Assembly: GCA_910584235.1 (NCBI GenBank)
Contig: CAJTZD010000013.1
Coordinates: 1 to 64,000 of the forward strand
Source: an uncultured Acetatifactor sp.
GTDB taxonomy: Bacteria; Bacillota; Clostridia; Lachnospirales; Lachnospiraceae
DNA length: 64,000 bases
Reading direction: 5' to 3'
The translations under genes and the position numbers were made by a program. A model generated the notes under the pieces. It did not search any database, was not told where the DNA came from, and saw only the letters and a program-made list of their open reading frames with translations. Of the stretch, positions 17,783 to 25,834 are shown one piece after another; the stretch's first letter is position 1, and each line of letters begins with the position of its first letter.

Positions 17783-19393
17783 TCACCTTGTGCGGATCAG
17801 CACATTGGAACAGCAGATATTTTTATACCTGCCCGCCTGGTCCGGCACGTTTTCAAAGGAAATCACCTTTCCGTCCTCTATCCGGTATACCGTAATCCGG
17901 TGTATCGGCAAAGCGTGCTCTTCTATCAAGTTCAGCAGCATCTCATTGAGCTGAAAGCCTCCTGAGAATTCGCCGATAAAATTGCGCCTCTCCTCCCGCA
18001 GGACCTGGATATCGATCTCTCTGCCGCGCAGCAGCTCCACCATAACCTCCTTAAAGATCTGCACATTCGGAAAGAGCCGCTGAAACTCCTCTCCGCCCTC
18101 TTCCATACCCTGTCTGATTGCCTCCAAAGAGATCTCTTTTTCCTCTGCCGCCATGGCTTTCTGCAGGAGAGTCAGGAGGCAGTCCTCATATTTCGCCAGC
18201 TTCTGCTGCCTGAGTCTCTCTTCCTCCTCCATCCAGATCTCGTCTCCGAACTCCAGTACAGCCTGCGGCTCTTCCTCTCCCTTTTTCCGAACCGGCTTTT
18301 GCAGCTCCGTGGCTTTCGTCAGATTATAGATTTTCTCGGGTGTATTTCCAAACAGGGGCCGCAGAAAAATCTCCATGCGAGACAGCCCCTCCGGGTTTTT
18401 CAGAATCTCCTCGTACAGTTCGCTGCGCAGGGAAAACCTGCGGATAAAGGACATCTGGGACAGCTGCTCCAGTTCCCGGGTATACAGGGATTTCAGATCG
18501 AAATGACTGCTCAGGATTTTCTGGTGCTCATCAATGGTGCGGTTTAAGTAACTCTCAATGACGCCCAGATTTTTCAGCTTCTCCTCTTCCTTTTCATCCA
18601 GCCGCCTGACATTCAGGTTCATCTCCTCAAGCTCTTTGGCCCTGCTCTTCACCAGCTCCCTGTAGCTTTGAAATTTCTGCTTGGTGTCACTGATGGTGTC
18701 CAGATTGGCCTCTAATACAGACTCGTAGTCTGCCACGGAATAGCTCAGGGCATTCCTGCGGATTCTACCCATGGCTTCCTCAATCCTCTGCAGCTGGATG
18801 CGCAGCAGATTGAACACGTTTTTGATGTCATCCACGGCCCTGTCATAGCTTTGCTTCTCCAGATGCATCCGAAAGATCATCTCATGGATGGTGATCTTCA
18901 TGTTGTTCTCGATCTCCAGCGTGGACAGCAGCAGGTTGTAGCCGTCCTCGGTGAGATAATAGGATGTCCTGCGCACCTCGGAATCCAGATAGACGATTTT
19001 GTTGGCCACATAGCTTATGTTCATGCTCTGGTACTGCCTCTGGTCGAAATCATAGCCGTCAAAGTACATGGCTTTCCCCTCATTGGAAAGTACCACATTG
19101 ATGATGAAATCCCCCAGACTTTTGCAGTCCTCATAGCTCATATTTCTCTCAAAATAGCGCATATTCAGGCTGTCTACATACGCGCCGATGTCGTCAATGG
19201 TGCAGTTCTCCTCTTTCAGGGACTGCTCCATAAGGTACAGCAGCACGGCGAAGATGACATTGACCTGCTCGTCCAGCTTGAGAAAACCATACTGCTTCCA
19301 GATGGTCTTCTGGCTGCTGCCCGCGAACAGAAGCGCATATGCCCCCACATGCTTCATCCGCCTGGGGAAATGCTTTAGAAATTCATATTGCAT
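17783..19393 (-). CDS. jetA: Wadjet JetA, kleisin-like subunit
   Basis: JetA is the kleisin (MukF-like) that bridges JetC heads. From the ATG at 19393 the protein is about 536 aa, starts MQYEFLKHFPRR, has a helical N-terminal half and a long coiled coil in the middle (ELEEMNLNVRRLDEKEEEKL region). This looks like the JetA family of Wadjet systems with the gene order D-A-B-C, tentatively type III, although subtype is uncertain without a search. The ATG overlaps the end of jetD by 11 bases, indicating translational coupling; a start 36 bases upstream is also open. Confidence 0.87.
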   Translation of the reverse strand: MQYEFLKHFPRRMKHVGAYALLFAGSSQKTIWKQYGFLKLDEQVNVIFAVLLYLMEQSLKEENCTIDDIGAYVDSLNMRYFERNMSYEDCKSLGDFIINVVLSNEGKAMYFDGYDFDQRQYQSMNISYVANKIVYLDSEVRRTSYYLTEDGYNLLLSTLEIENNMKITIHEMIFRMHLEKQSYDRAVDDIKNVFNLLRIQLQRIEEAMGRIRRNALSYSVADYESVLEANLDTISDTKQKFQSYRELVKSRAKELEEMNLNVRRLDEKEEEKLKNLGVIESYLNRTIDEHQKILSSHFDLKSLYTRELEQLSQMSFIRRFSLRSELYEEILKNPEGLSRMEIFLRPLFGNTPEKIYNLTKATELQKPVRKKGEEEPQAVLEFGDEIWMEEEERLRQQKLAKYEDCLLTLLQKAMAAEEKEISLEAIRQGMEEGGEEFQRLFPNVQIFKEVMVELLRGREIDIQVLREERRNFIGEFSGGFQLNEMLLNLIEEHALPIHRITVYRIEDGKVISFENVPDQAGRYKNICCSNVLIRTR

Positions 19394-20495
19394 GCTTACA
19401 CCCCTTGCCCGCTCCGGCAGGCGTTTCATAATCCGTTATCGTCACAATTTCCTGGGGAATGTATCTGTTCTCCTCCAGGAAGCGATTCATGTCTTCTTTC
19501 GCCCGGCGGGAAAAGTACCCGAAGAACCGGCCGGAAAGGTGATGGTTCTGCTTCTCGCTCATCTGCGGCAGAAAGTCAATTCCATAGTCATTTGCCTTTT
19601 CTATCATTTTTTCGTATGCCGGGATAAAAGGTTTGATGGTATGCCCTTTCTCTTCCTCCTCGGCAAACAGACCGGCCAGCCGCTCATAGATGCCTATGCC
19701 CTCATAATCCAGATCGCCGAAGTACAGGATTTCATTGTCCGGATGGTTGATGTGGGGCTCCGCGCAAAACCGGAAATCTTCGGAGGACCGCAGGATTCCC
19801 TTGCCCGCGCCGTAGATCAGCGTACCGATTTCGGCGCCGAATATCTTCCTGGGGAACGCCTCGGAATCGTTTTCTCCTGTCCCGGCGGCGCAGGGCAGTG
19901 TGCCCTCCGGTCCGCCCTCACCCATCAGCCACCGTCTCATGGTGTAAAAGGTATCCTTGTTCTCCAATATCAGTATGGTCTGCGGCACCTGTCTGGTGTG
20001 GGAATAATAAGCCAGCGGCTCCGTGGTCCGGTAAACATGGAGCTGCTCTAATCCCACGCCGCAGTGGGCCAGGATTTTCCGTCCCTGCTCCCTCTGGAGG
20101 AATTTCTCCCTGCCCCATATCTGAAAGCTCCTCTCATTCAGGGACACATAGGGCAGAGTCCCCATATCCTCCCCGGACCGGTCGCAAAAAAAGCGGTTCA
20201 GCAGCCTGACCCACTTTCTTTCCTCCCGGTAGATTTCCGGATGGCTCAGGTAATAATCCGTCCGGATGACGGGCATGGTCCGAAACTGCAGCTCCTCTAT
20301 CTCCTCCGTGTGGTCAGGGGCCTCCTCCGACAGCCAATAGCTTATGTGGAGAGCAGGTTTTTTACCGTTCAGAGGAGAGCTTTTCACCGGTATGATGCTT
20401 CCGCTTTCCATTCCGGCGCATATATAGCGGTACTGCTCCGGATAGGACTCGGTCCCGCTCTCTTTCAGCAATTGCTCCAGCGAAATCTTTTTCAT
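19383..20495 (-). CDS. jetD: Wadjet JetD, Toprim-like nuclease
   Basis: JetD cleaves DNA once JetABC has sensed a closed circle. The 370-aa protein ends in a Toprim-like module: ILENKDTFYTM, then EILYFGDLDYEGIGIYERL with the acidic DLD pair, as expected for the DUF2220-type catalytic domain. The N-terminal half binds DNA in related proteins. It is the first jet gene, overlaps jetA, and follows the nucleotidyltransferase gene by 36 bases. All four Wadjet genes are intact, so the system is probably functional against plasmid DNA. Confidence 0.88.
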   Translation of the reverse strand: MKKISLEQLLKESGTESYPEQYRYICAGMESGSIIPVKSSPLNGKKPALHISYWLSEEAPDHTEEIEELQFRTMPVIRTDYYLSHPEIYREERKWVRLLNRFFCDRSGEDMGTLPYVSLNERSFQIWGREKFLQREQGRKILAHCGVGLEQLHVYRTTEPLAYYSHTRQVPQTILILENKDTFYTMRRWLMGEGGPEGTLPCAAGTGENDSEAFPRKIFGAEIGTLIYGAGKGILRSSEDFRFCAEPHINHPDNEILYFGDLDYEGIGIYERLAGLFAEEEEKGHTIKPFIPAYEKMIEKANDYGIDFLPQMSEKQNHHLSGRFFGYFSRRAKEDMNRFLEENRYIPQEIVTITDYETPAGAGKGCKHAI

Positions 20496-20531
20496 GCCTG
20501 CGCCGCCCTCTTTCTCATTGTTATTTGAACC

Positions 20532-21395
20532 TTAATCTGTCTTGCTTTTTCCGCCGCGCTCTCCACTCTTTTCCCACGGCTCCGTGCCCAGGATTCTCCG
20601 TATTTCAGTCAGCATGTAATCGGCAAAGCGGCTCGCCTCCACGGCCTGCACCGCCATCTCGGCGCCGTCTCCATAGCACATAAGCGCTGTCCCGATTATT
20701 CTGTGGAATTCTTCCGGCAGATATTTCAGTCCCCACTGGCCGCCGCCCTTTTTTGACAGGATAAGCGGCTCCGCACAGGCCTCCGTCCGGCATTCCCCGC
20801 CTTTCAGATAGGCCAGTACTCTGCAAAGGTTCAAAATCATGTACACCGGATTCTCCAAAATATCCTCTCCGGCATTCTCAATGTCAGCCACAATGCTGTC
20901 GATATAATTCTCCCCGGGAACCGGTCCGAACACTTCGTCCACAGGCTTTCCGTACAGCGCTATTCCGTATCTGCCGATAATTGTAAAATGCGCGGCCAGG
21001 TCCCTGTCTACGCCTTTCATCCTGTGTACATAATCCCTCGGGTCCGTCCGGTACCACCCAAGATGCGTCTCTGAAAAATGCAGTTCAAAGGGAGTCGGAT
21101 ACACAAAAGGATTGCAAAATTGCCTTTTTACGATGCTTAACTCCATTCCCTTTGCCGGAGCTTCCTCATTCCATTCCGCCACATGCCCCATAAATGCCAG
21201 CTTCAGAGCATCCGAAACATCCCGCTCCACCACCAGGATTATATCCAGGTCGCTTTTCCGCGCCTGAAAGCATCCCATGGCAGCGGAGCCGTGGAGGTAG
21301 ATTCCTGTCAGGTTGTCTCCGAAAATCTCTGCGCTCTTCTCCGTGAAGCGCTGCAGCAGATCCCTGTAGTCTGCTTTCCGTTCCGATTCATGCAT
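20532..21395 (-). CDS. AadA-like nucleotidyltransferase (ANT family)
   Basis: A 287-aa protein with the nucleotidyltransferase pattern LHGSAAMGCF and SDLDIILVV, i.e. GS followed by DxD. The C-terminal helical domain resembles that of aminoglycoside 3''/9-adenylyltransferases (DUF4111 type). Known relatives adenylylate streptomycin or spectinomycin, but many chromosomal homologues have no shown activity. The last 15 residues are charged and low-complexity. It lies just upstream of jetD on the same strand, so it may lead the Wadjet transcript. Resistance activity is not established. Confidence 0.82.
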   Translation of the reverse strand: MHESERKADYRDLLQRFTEKSAEIFGDNLTGIYLHGSAAMGCFQARKSDLDIILVVERDVSDALKLAFMGHVAEWNEEAPAKGMELSIVKRQFCNPFVYPTPFELHFSETHLGWYRTDPRDYVHRMKGVDRDLAAHFTIIGRYGIALYGKPVDEVFGPVPGENYIDSIVADIENAGEDILENPVYMILNLCRVLAYLKGGECRTEACAEPLILSKKGGGQWGLKYLPEEFHRIIGTALMCYGDGAEMAVQAVEASRFADYMLTEIRRILGTEPWEKSGERGGKSKTD

Positions 21396-21649
21396 TTACC
21401 TGGTTTTCCTGTCTTTCTTATCTAATCATAGCATCAGATATCTTTTCACGCAATCAAAATTTCTGCCATGCTCCTTTTTTCAGACATATGCGGAAAGTCT
21501 GCGAAAAGATTCCGTTATCATGTCCCTGTTCATCGGAGCATGCGCGGGAGAAGTGTCTCCTCCCGTACAGGCAGCTGCTCTTTGCCTTTACAATAAATAT
21601 AACACACATTCATGGGATTGAAAATATTTTCGGAAAAAAGTGGAAGCAT

Positions 21650-21673
21650 ATGCCCCGTAAGACTACGGGGCAT
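21650..21673. terminator. Hairpin downstream of queF
   Basis: Perfect 10-bp stem ATGCCCCGTA/TACGGGGCAT around a 4-base loop, ten bases past the queF stop. No T-run follows on the minus strand, so its termination strength is uncertain. The rest of 21396-21682 shows no gene. Confidence 0.55.
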
Positions 21674-21682
21674 CCAAATCTG

Positions 21683-22153
21683 TTATCGGTTATCTACTTT
21701 TTCGGGATACATGTCATGATGGGCGAGACGGTCAAAAGCCATCTCCTCCCATTTTGTCCCTTTCTTTCCGTAATTACAGTACGGATCAATGGAAATCCCT
21801 CCTCTTGGAAGGAATTTCCCCCAGACTTCAATATACTTCGGTTCCATCAGATTTATCAGATCTTTCATAATCTTATTGCAGCAGTCCTCATGAAAATCTC
21901 CATGATTTCTGTAAGAAAAGAGATACAGTTTCAGGGATTTGCTCTCAACCATTTTTCTATCCGGGACATAAGATATGTAGATCGTCGCAAAATCCGGCTG
22001 TCCCGTAATCGGACAGAGAGACGTAAACTCCGGACAATTGAATTTCACGAAATAGTCATTGTCCATATGTTTATTTTCAAAGCTTTCAAGTACCTCCGGC
22101 GCATAATCCGTTTGGTATTCTGTCTGTTTTCCAAGTGCATGTAACTCAGACAT
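21683..22153 (-). CDS. queF: NADPH-dependent preQ0 reductase QueF
   Basis: QueF reduces the nitrile of preQ0 to preQ1, a step in queuosine synthesis for tRNA wobble bases. The 156-aa length fits the short, unimodular type. The catalytic region is visible: NCPEFTSLCPITGQPDFATI holds the active-site Cys, and SLKLYLFSYRNHGDFHE is the NADPH/dimer signature. AAGGAGG precedes the ATG inside the end of the transporter gene. It is the last gene of the queC-yhhQ-queF operon. Confidence 0.95.
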   Translation of the reverse strand: MSELHALGKQTEYQTDYAPEVLESFENKHMDNDYFVKFNCPEFTSLCPITGQPDFATIYISYVPDRKMVESKSLKLYLFSYRNHGDFHEDCCNKIMKDLINLMEPKYIEVWGKFLPRGGISIDPYCNYGKKGTKWEEMAFDRLAHHDMYPEKVDNR

Positions 22154-22840
22154 TTAATGTTCCTCCTTCACTTTCAGCTTTCTTGCCAGATATACGAAAG
22201 GCGTATCGCAGAAAGCCACAATTGCCTTGAACAGATACGTTGTAAGCAGAATACTCACAAACACCTCCGTGTCATACACACCCCAGAAAGCGGCAAACGT
22301 AAACACCAGCGTATCCACAGCCTGGGAAGTCAGAGTCGAACCACAGTTCCGAAGCCATAACTTTCTTTCATTGTCGCCCGTCTTTTTCCAGATGAAATGA
22401 TAAAGCGTAACATCTATCGTCTGTGAGCAGATATATCCCAGTGTGCTTCCTAAAACCACCCTCGGCACAAAACCGAACAGCATCGTGATCGGCCCATTCA
22501 TAATATCGTTTGCGTTCGGGACAAACCTGATCAGCCCCTGTGTTCCCACCAGGAAAATAATGGTTGTAAACAAACCGATGTAGACTGCTTTCTGCGCCGC
22601 TTTCTTTCCATACTTTTCAGACAGGATATCCGTCACCAGAAAACTTGCCGCATAAAGCGTATTCCCCGCAGTGGTCGAAAGCCCGAAAATATCCACATTT
22701 TTACACACCTGTATATTGGCAAGAATCGCCGAAATCGCCGTAAACACATACAGCCCTGTCTTTCCGAACATTTTGTAGGCAATCACCACCGCAAAAAGAT
22801 AAAAAACAATTGAAACTATAAACAAAACAGAATTTGTCAT
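22154..22840 (-). CDS. yhhQ: Queuosine precursor transporter (YhhQ/QPTR family)
   Basis: YhhQ-family proteins import preQ0/preQ1. The 228-aa protein has about six membrane segments and the family pattern in AASFLVTDILSEKYGKKAA and STLGYICSQTIDVTLYHF. It overlaps queC by four bases (ATGA-type junction) and abuts queF. Having both synthesis genes and an uptake gene suggests that the cell can salvage as well as convert precursors; queD and queE are not in this window. Confidence 0.92.
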   Translation of the reverse strand: MTNSVLFIVSIVFYLFAVVIAYKMFGKTGLYVFTAISAILANIQVCKNVDIFGLSTTAGNTLYAASFLVTDILSEKYGKKAAQKAVYIGLFTTIIFLVGTQGLIRFVPNANDIMNGPITMLFGFVPRVVLGSTLGYICSQTIDVTLYHFIWKKTGDNERKLWLRNCGSTLTSQAVDTLVFTFAAFWGVYDTEVFVSILLTTYLFKAIVAFCDTPFVYLARKLKVKEEH

Positions 22841-23529
22841 TTCTTCTCCTCCTCATATTCCGCCGGATCCCGGATTTCGTTCAGCTCAAACGCTTTCCTC
22901 CTGTCCAGACAGGTGGCGCATTTTCCGCACGGCTTTTCTCCGCCCTCGTAACAGGACCAGGTAAATGCAAATGGCGCCTGAAGCCCCATCCCCGTCCGGA
23001 CGACATCTGCCTTATGGCTGTGCAGAAACGGAGCCTCGACTTCCAACTGCTTTCCGCTCCCTTCATACACTGCCCGGCTGATTGCTTCATGAAATGCTTC
23101 TGAAGTATCCGGATACGCGTTTCCCGCGCTGTCATCCGCATGCGCCCCATAATAGATCTTCTCACATCCATCCGCCAGCGCAACAGACGCCGCTGCCGCC
23201 AGAAACAGCCCGTTCCGGAACGGAACATAGGTAGAAACCGGTTTTCCGGTACTCTCCTGAAGCTGGGATGCATATGTGCCCTTGGGAATTTCTCCCCTTC
23301 CCTCCAGTAATGTACAGTCTGAACCCGCAAATATCATCCCCATATCCAGTTCCTTATGCCGCACATGATAATGCTGCGCAATCTTCCGCGCCGCTTTCAG
23401 TTCATTGCTGTGCTTCTGCCCATAAGAAACAGACAGGCTCAGCACATTCTCACAGCCATACTTCTCTACGGCAAGCGCCAGGCAGACTGTCGAGTCAATG
23501 CCGCCGCTTGACAACACCAGTACTTTCAT
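22837..23529 (-). CDS. queC: 7-cyano-7-deazaguanine synthase QueC
   Basis: QueC converts 7-carboxy-7-deazaguanine to preQ0 using ATP and ammonia. The PP-loop motif LVLSSGGIDST opens the protein. A zinc site near the C-terminus is visible as CYEGGEKPCGKCATC. The ATG at 23529 was chosen because GGAGG lies eleven bases away and the PP-loop begins directly after it; upstream in-frame codons belong to the leader. The leader carries a riboswitch-like aptamer and terminator. Confidence 0.95.
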   Translation of the reverse strand: MKVLVLSSGGIDSTVCLALAVEKYGCENVLSLSVSYGQKHSNELKAARKIAQHYHVRHKELDMGMIFAGSDCTLLEGRGEIPKGTYASQLQESTGKPVSTYVPFRNGLFLAAAASVALADGCEKIYYGAHADDSAGNAYPDTSEAFHEAISRAVYEGSGKQLEVEAPFLHSHKADVVRTGMGLQAPFAFTWSCYEGGEKPCGKCATCLDRRKAFELNEIRDPAEYEEEKK

Positions 23530-23575
23530 ACATTTTCCTCCAATCACAATTCGGCCGGATAAAAAAGCAAAAAAA

Positions 23576-23594
23576 ATCCCGCAAAACGCAGGAT
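23576..23594 (-). terminator. Attenuator terminator in the queC leader
   Basis: On the minus strand ATCCTGC and GCGGGAT pair around GTTTT, followed by eight T. It lies between the aptamer and the queC start, so it would stop transcription when preQ1 is bound. A near copy of this 18-base segment occurs at 23689-23706. Confidence 0.75.
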
Positions 23595-23610
23595 TCAATA
23601 AAATCGGGTT

Positions 23611-23665
23611 CCCTAGTTTTGTTTAACGACAGGATGGTACGCTCGAATAATCGGGCCGAACTGTC
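23611..23665 (-). promoter_or_regulatory. Probable preQ1-I riboswitch aptamer
   Basis: Read on the minus strand, GACAG (23665-23661) and CTGTC (23632-23628) form the stem. TTCG follows the first arm, ACCATC precedes the second, and a short A-rich tail ends in AAACAAAACTAGGG, as in preQ1-I aptamers where the tail pairs back into the loop. The loop is longer than usual. Position before queC-yhhQ-queF and the following terminator support the call. A covariance-model search would settle it. Confidence 0.6.
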
Positions 23666-23682
23666 TATTCAGTTGTATTGAA

Positions 23683-23688
23683 ATTATA
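23683..23688 (-). promoter_or_regulatory. Candidate -10 box of the queC operon
   Basis: A perfect TATAAT on the minus strand, which would start transcription about 10 bases before the aptamer. No good -35 hexamer was found at the right distance, so the promoter is only partly supported. Confidence 0.4.
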
Positions 23689-23700
23689 TTCCGCAAAACC

Positions 23701-23777
23701 CAGGATGGATATACCTCCGTTGTATTTGGTGCGGTTTGCCAGATCTGCATCTAGTATACAACGGGGGTTTTATCCTG
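23701..23777. other. Long branched stem-loop between tpiA and queC
   Basis: CAGGAT (23701-23706) pairs with ATCCTG (23772-23777), and CCGTTGTAT (23717-23725) pairs with ATACAACGG (23756-23764). The inner 30 bases hold further small pairings (AGAT/ATCT). It could be the tpiA 3' end structure or a structured RNA of unknown type; no known class was recognised. Confidence 0.45.
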
Positions 23778-23878
23778 GTACTCTGTTTATCGCCGCCTGC
23801 GTCTGCCAGTCTCCCCAGCCCTGCTGGAGGATTTATATCTGTTTCATTAACCTTTCCAGATGATTCGTAGATATAAAG

Positions 23879-24625
23879 TTAATAGTTGACGATCTTCCCG
23901 AAATCAGCCTTAAGAGAAGCGCCGCCCACCAGGCCGCCGTCGATATCCGGCTGCGCGAACAGCTCTGCGGCATTTCCGGCATTTACGGAACCGCCGTACT
24001 GGATGCGCACTGCAGCCGCGGTAGCGTCGTCGTACATCTCGGCGATGCAGTCGCGGATGCCCTTGCAGACTTCCTGGGCCTGCTCAGTGGTTGCTGTCTT
24101 TCCTGTGCCGATGGCCCAAATAGGCTCATAGGCGATCACAATCTCCTTGACCTGGTCCGCAGTTACATCCACCAGATCGGACTTAATCTGAAGACGGATC
24201 CAATCCATGGTCACGCCCATCTCTCTCTGCTCCAGAGTCTCGCCGCAGCACAGAATCGGAGTCAGCCCTGTCTCAATGGCTTTTTTCACTTTCTTGTTGA
24301 GCAGCGCGTCATCCTCTTTGAAGTAATCTCTCCTCTCGGAGTGTCCGATGATAACATACTGCACGCCTGCGTCTTTCAGCATAGCCGCAGAAATCTCGCC
24401 TGTGTAAGCGCCCTTTTCCTCAAAGTACATATTCTCTGCGCCCACCGCTACGTTGGTCCCTTTCACGGCCTCCACCACAGGCACGATATCAATTGCGGGA
24501 ACACAGTAAACTACATCCACGCTTTCGCTTTTTACCAGATCTTTCAACTCACCGCACAACTTTACAGCCTCGCTGGGAGTCATGTTCATCTTCCAGTTTC
24601 CGGCAACAATCTTCTTTCTAGCCAT
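23879..24625 (-). CDS. tpiA: Triosephosphate isomerase
   Basis: It interconverts dihydroxyacetone phosphate and glyceraldehyde 3-phosphate in glycolysis. The 248-aa protein starts MARKKIVAGNWKMN and carries VIIGHSERR (with the electrophilic His) and AYEPIWAIGTGKTAT (with the catalytic Glu and flexible loop). The length is standard. It is the last gene of the gap-pgk-tpiA cluster, separated from pgk by a glycosidase gene. Confidence 0.98.
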   Translation of the reverse strand: MARKKIVAGNWKMNMTPSEAVKLCGELKDLVKSESVDVVYCVPAIDIVPVVEAVKGTNVAVGAENMYFEEKGAYTGEISAAMLKDAGVQYVIIGHSERRDYFKEDDALLNKKVKKAIETGLTPILCCGETLEQREMGVTMDWIRLQIKSDLVDVTADQVKEIVIAYEPIWAIGTGKTATTEQAQEVCKGIRDCIAEMYDDATAAAVRIQYGGSVNAGNAAELFAQPDIDGGLVGGASLKADFGKIVNY

Positions 24626-24671
24626 AATATATTCCTCGATTTCTGTTTAATTGATGTGTATACTTTTCGTT

Positions 24672-25640
24672 TCAGTCCTGTCTCCTGAGCCAGCCGTCCG
24701 GCAGCTGTGTCAAAGGCGCCGGCAGGGCCGCACAATTCCCCACTGCCCTGAACGCCTCCGCCAGATTTGCGTCGACTTTTCCCATGGGATTCGGAGAAAT
24801 GTTAAGCATAAAATTAATGTTTCTGGGGAAGTATTCGTCCATTTTCTGTCGGGCCCACTGGGCGTCTGCCGGCGGCGTGACAGGATCCTCTTTCCGCCAG
24901 AACCATGTCCTTGTAAGCTTATTGCAGCTCACACCGGGGCCTGAAAAATCATCCTCTGCCTCCTGCCCGGCAGCATTCTCATAGAAAACCACATCCGTAC
25001 CCCGGATTCCCTCCGAACATCCGATGTTCATAAAAAGGCAATCCGGCTGCAGGGACTTTACCAGGCTGTCCAGTTCATCGAACGGCAGCATGTCGTAGGA
25101 CGGTCCTCCCCATGGCGCGTTCCATCCGTCCACAATCAGGAACGGGATTTCTCCATATTGCGTCAATAGTTCTCTGATCTGTCCCTTGATCAGTTTTTTG
25201 TGCTCTGCCGTGCATGCGTTTCGGCCGATGCCTGCCGTCAGATCCAGGATGGAAAAATACAGACCCGCTGCGATTCCCTCCCGGCGAAATGCTTCCAGAA
25301 ATTCTCTGACCACATCCCTTTTACATGCTGCATTCCGTACACAGTGCTCCGAGTAAGCGGTGGGCCACAGCGCAAATCCCTCATGGTGCTTTGTGGTCAA
25401 AGCCGCAAAACGGCATCCGGCACTTTTTGCCACAGCCGCCCACTGACCGCAGTCCAGTTCCCCAGGATTCCAGTCCTTTTCGTCAAACGGATAGAGCCTG
25501 GGCTCGTCCCCGTTTTCATGGTCGAATTCCCAATCTATTATTTCGCTGCTGTGAAATTGAACCGTCGCACTGTTAAAGTGTATAAAAGTTCCCAGCCGCA
25601 GATTGATGAAATCCAGTTGATTTTTTTCTAGTCTATTCAT
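24672..25640 (-). CDS. GH29-like alpha-L-fucosidase
   Basis: GH29 enzymes release alpha-L-fucose from glycans. The 322-aa protein shows TKHHEGFALWPT and, later, IPFLIVDGWNAPWG, where the Asp matches the expected nucleophile. There is no signal peptide, so it should act in the cytoplasm. It is shorter than typical GH29 enzymes and lacks an obvious C-terminal beta domain. The start at 25640 places the MNRLEKNQLDF segment first; a longer reading has no domain support. It sits unusually between pgk and tpiA, and the pgk 3' end is duplicated next to it. Confidence 0.78.
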   Translation of the reverse strand: MNRLEKNQLDFINLRLGTFIHFNSATVQFHSSEIIDWEFDHENGDEPRLYPFDEKDWNPGELDCGQWAAVAKSAGCRFAALTTKHHEGFALWPTAYSEHCVRNAACKRDVVREFLEAFRREGIAAGLYFSILDLTAGIGRNACTAEHKKLIKGQIRELLTQYGEIPFLIVDGWNAPWGGPSYDMLPFDELDSLVKSLQPDCLFMNIGCSEGIRGTDVVFYENAAGQEAEDDFSGPGVSCNKLTRTWFWRKEDPVTPPADAQWARQKMDEYFPRNINFMLNISPNPMGKVDANLAEAFRAVGNCAALPAPLTQLPDGWLRRQD

Positions 25641-25733
25641 TTCTCTTATTCGTCCCAAAGCAGCAATACCGGAAGAATGCCCTCTCCCGGGCATTCTTCC
25701 GAACCTGGCTTAGATTTTCTTCAGGCTTTCTCG

Positions 25734-25834
25734 GCTTCTCTTATTTGTCGTCCGCTGCCGCAACGCACGGCGTTGCGAGCTTTGCACCTTAAGAAGTCGC
25801 CGCTTCCCTTATTTGTCGTCCGCTGCCGCAACGC
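25734..25834. repeat. Direct repeat of the pgk 3' end
   Basis: About 33 bases covering the pgk stop and last codons (25802-25834) recur at 25734-25766 with one mismatch near one end; the inner 26 bases are identical. The copies are 35 bases apart. Such a pattern could be a partial duplication or the mark of an insertion that used the 3' end of pgk. Confidence 0.7.

Noticed and set aside
18851..20528. Plus-strand frames opposite jetA and jetD
   Set aside because: They are antisense shadows of coupled, motif-bearing jet genes.
20532..21395. AbiEii toxin partner for the AbiEi proteins
   Set aside because: It is a nucleotidyltransferase but of the AadA type, and it is 11 kb from the nearest AbiEi gene and in another operon.
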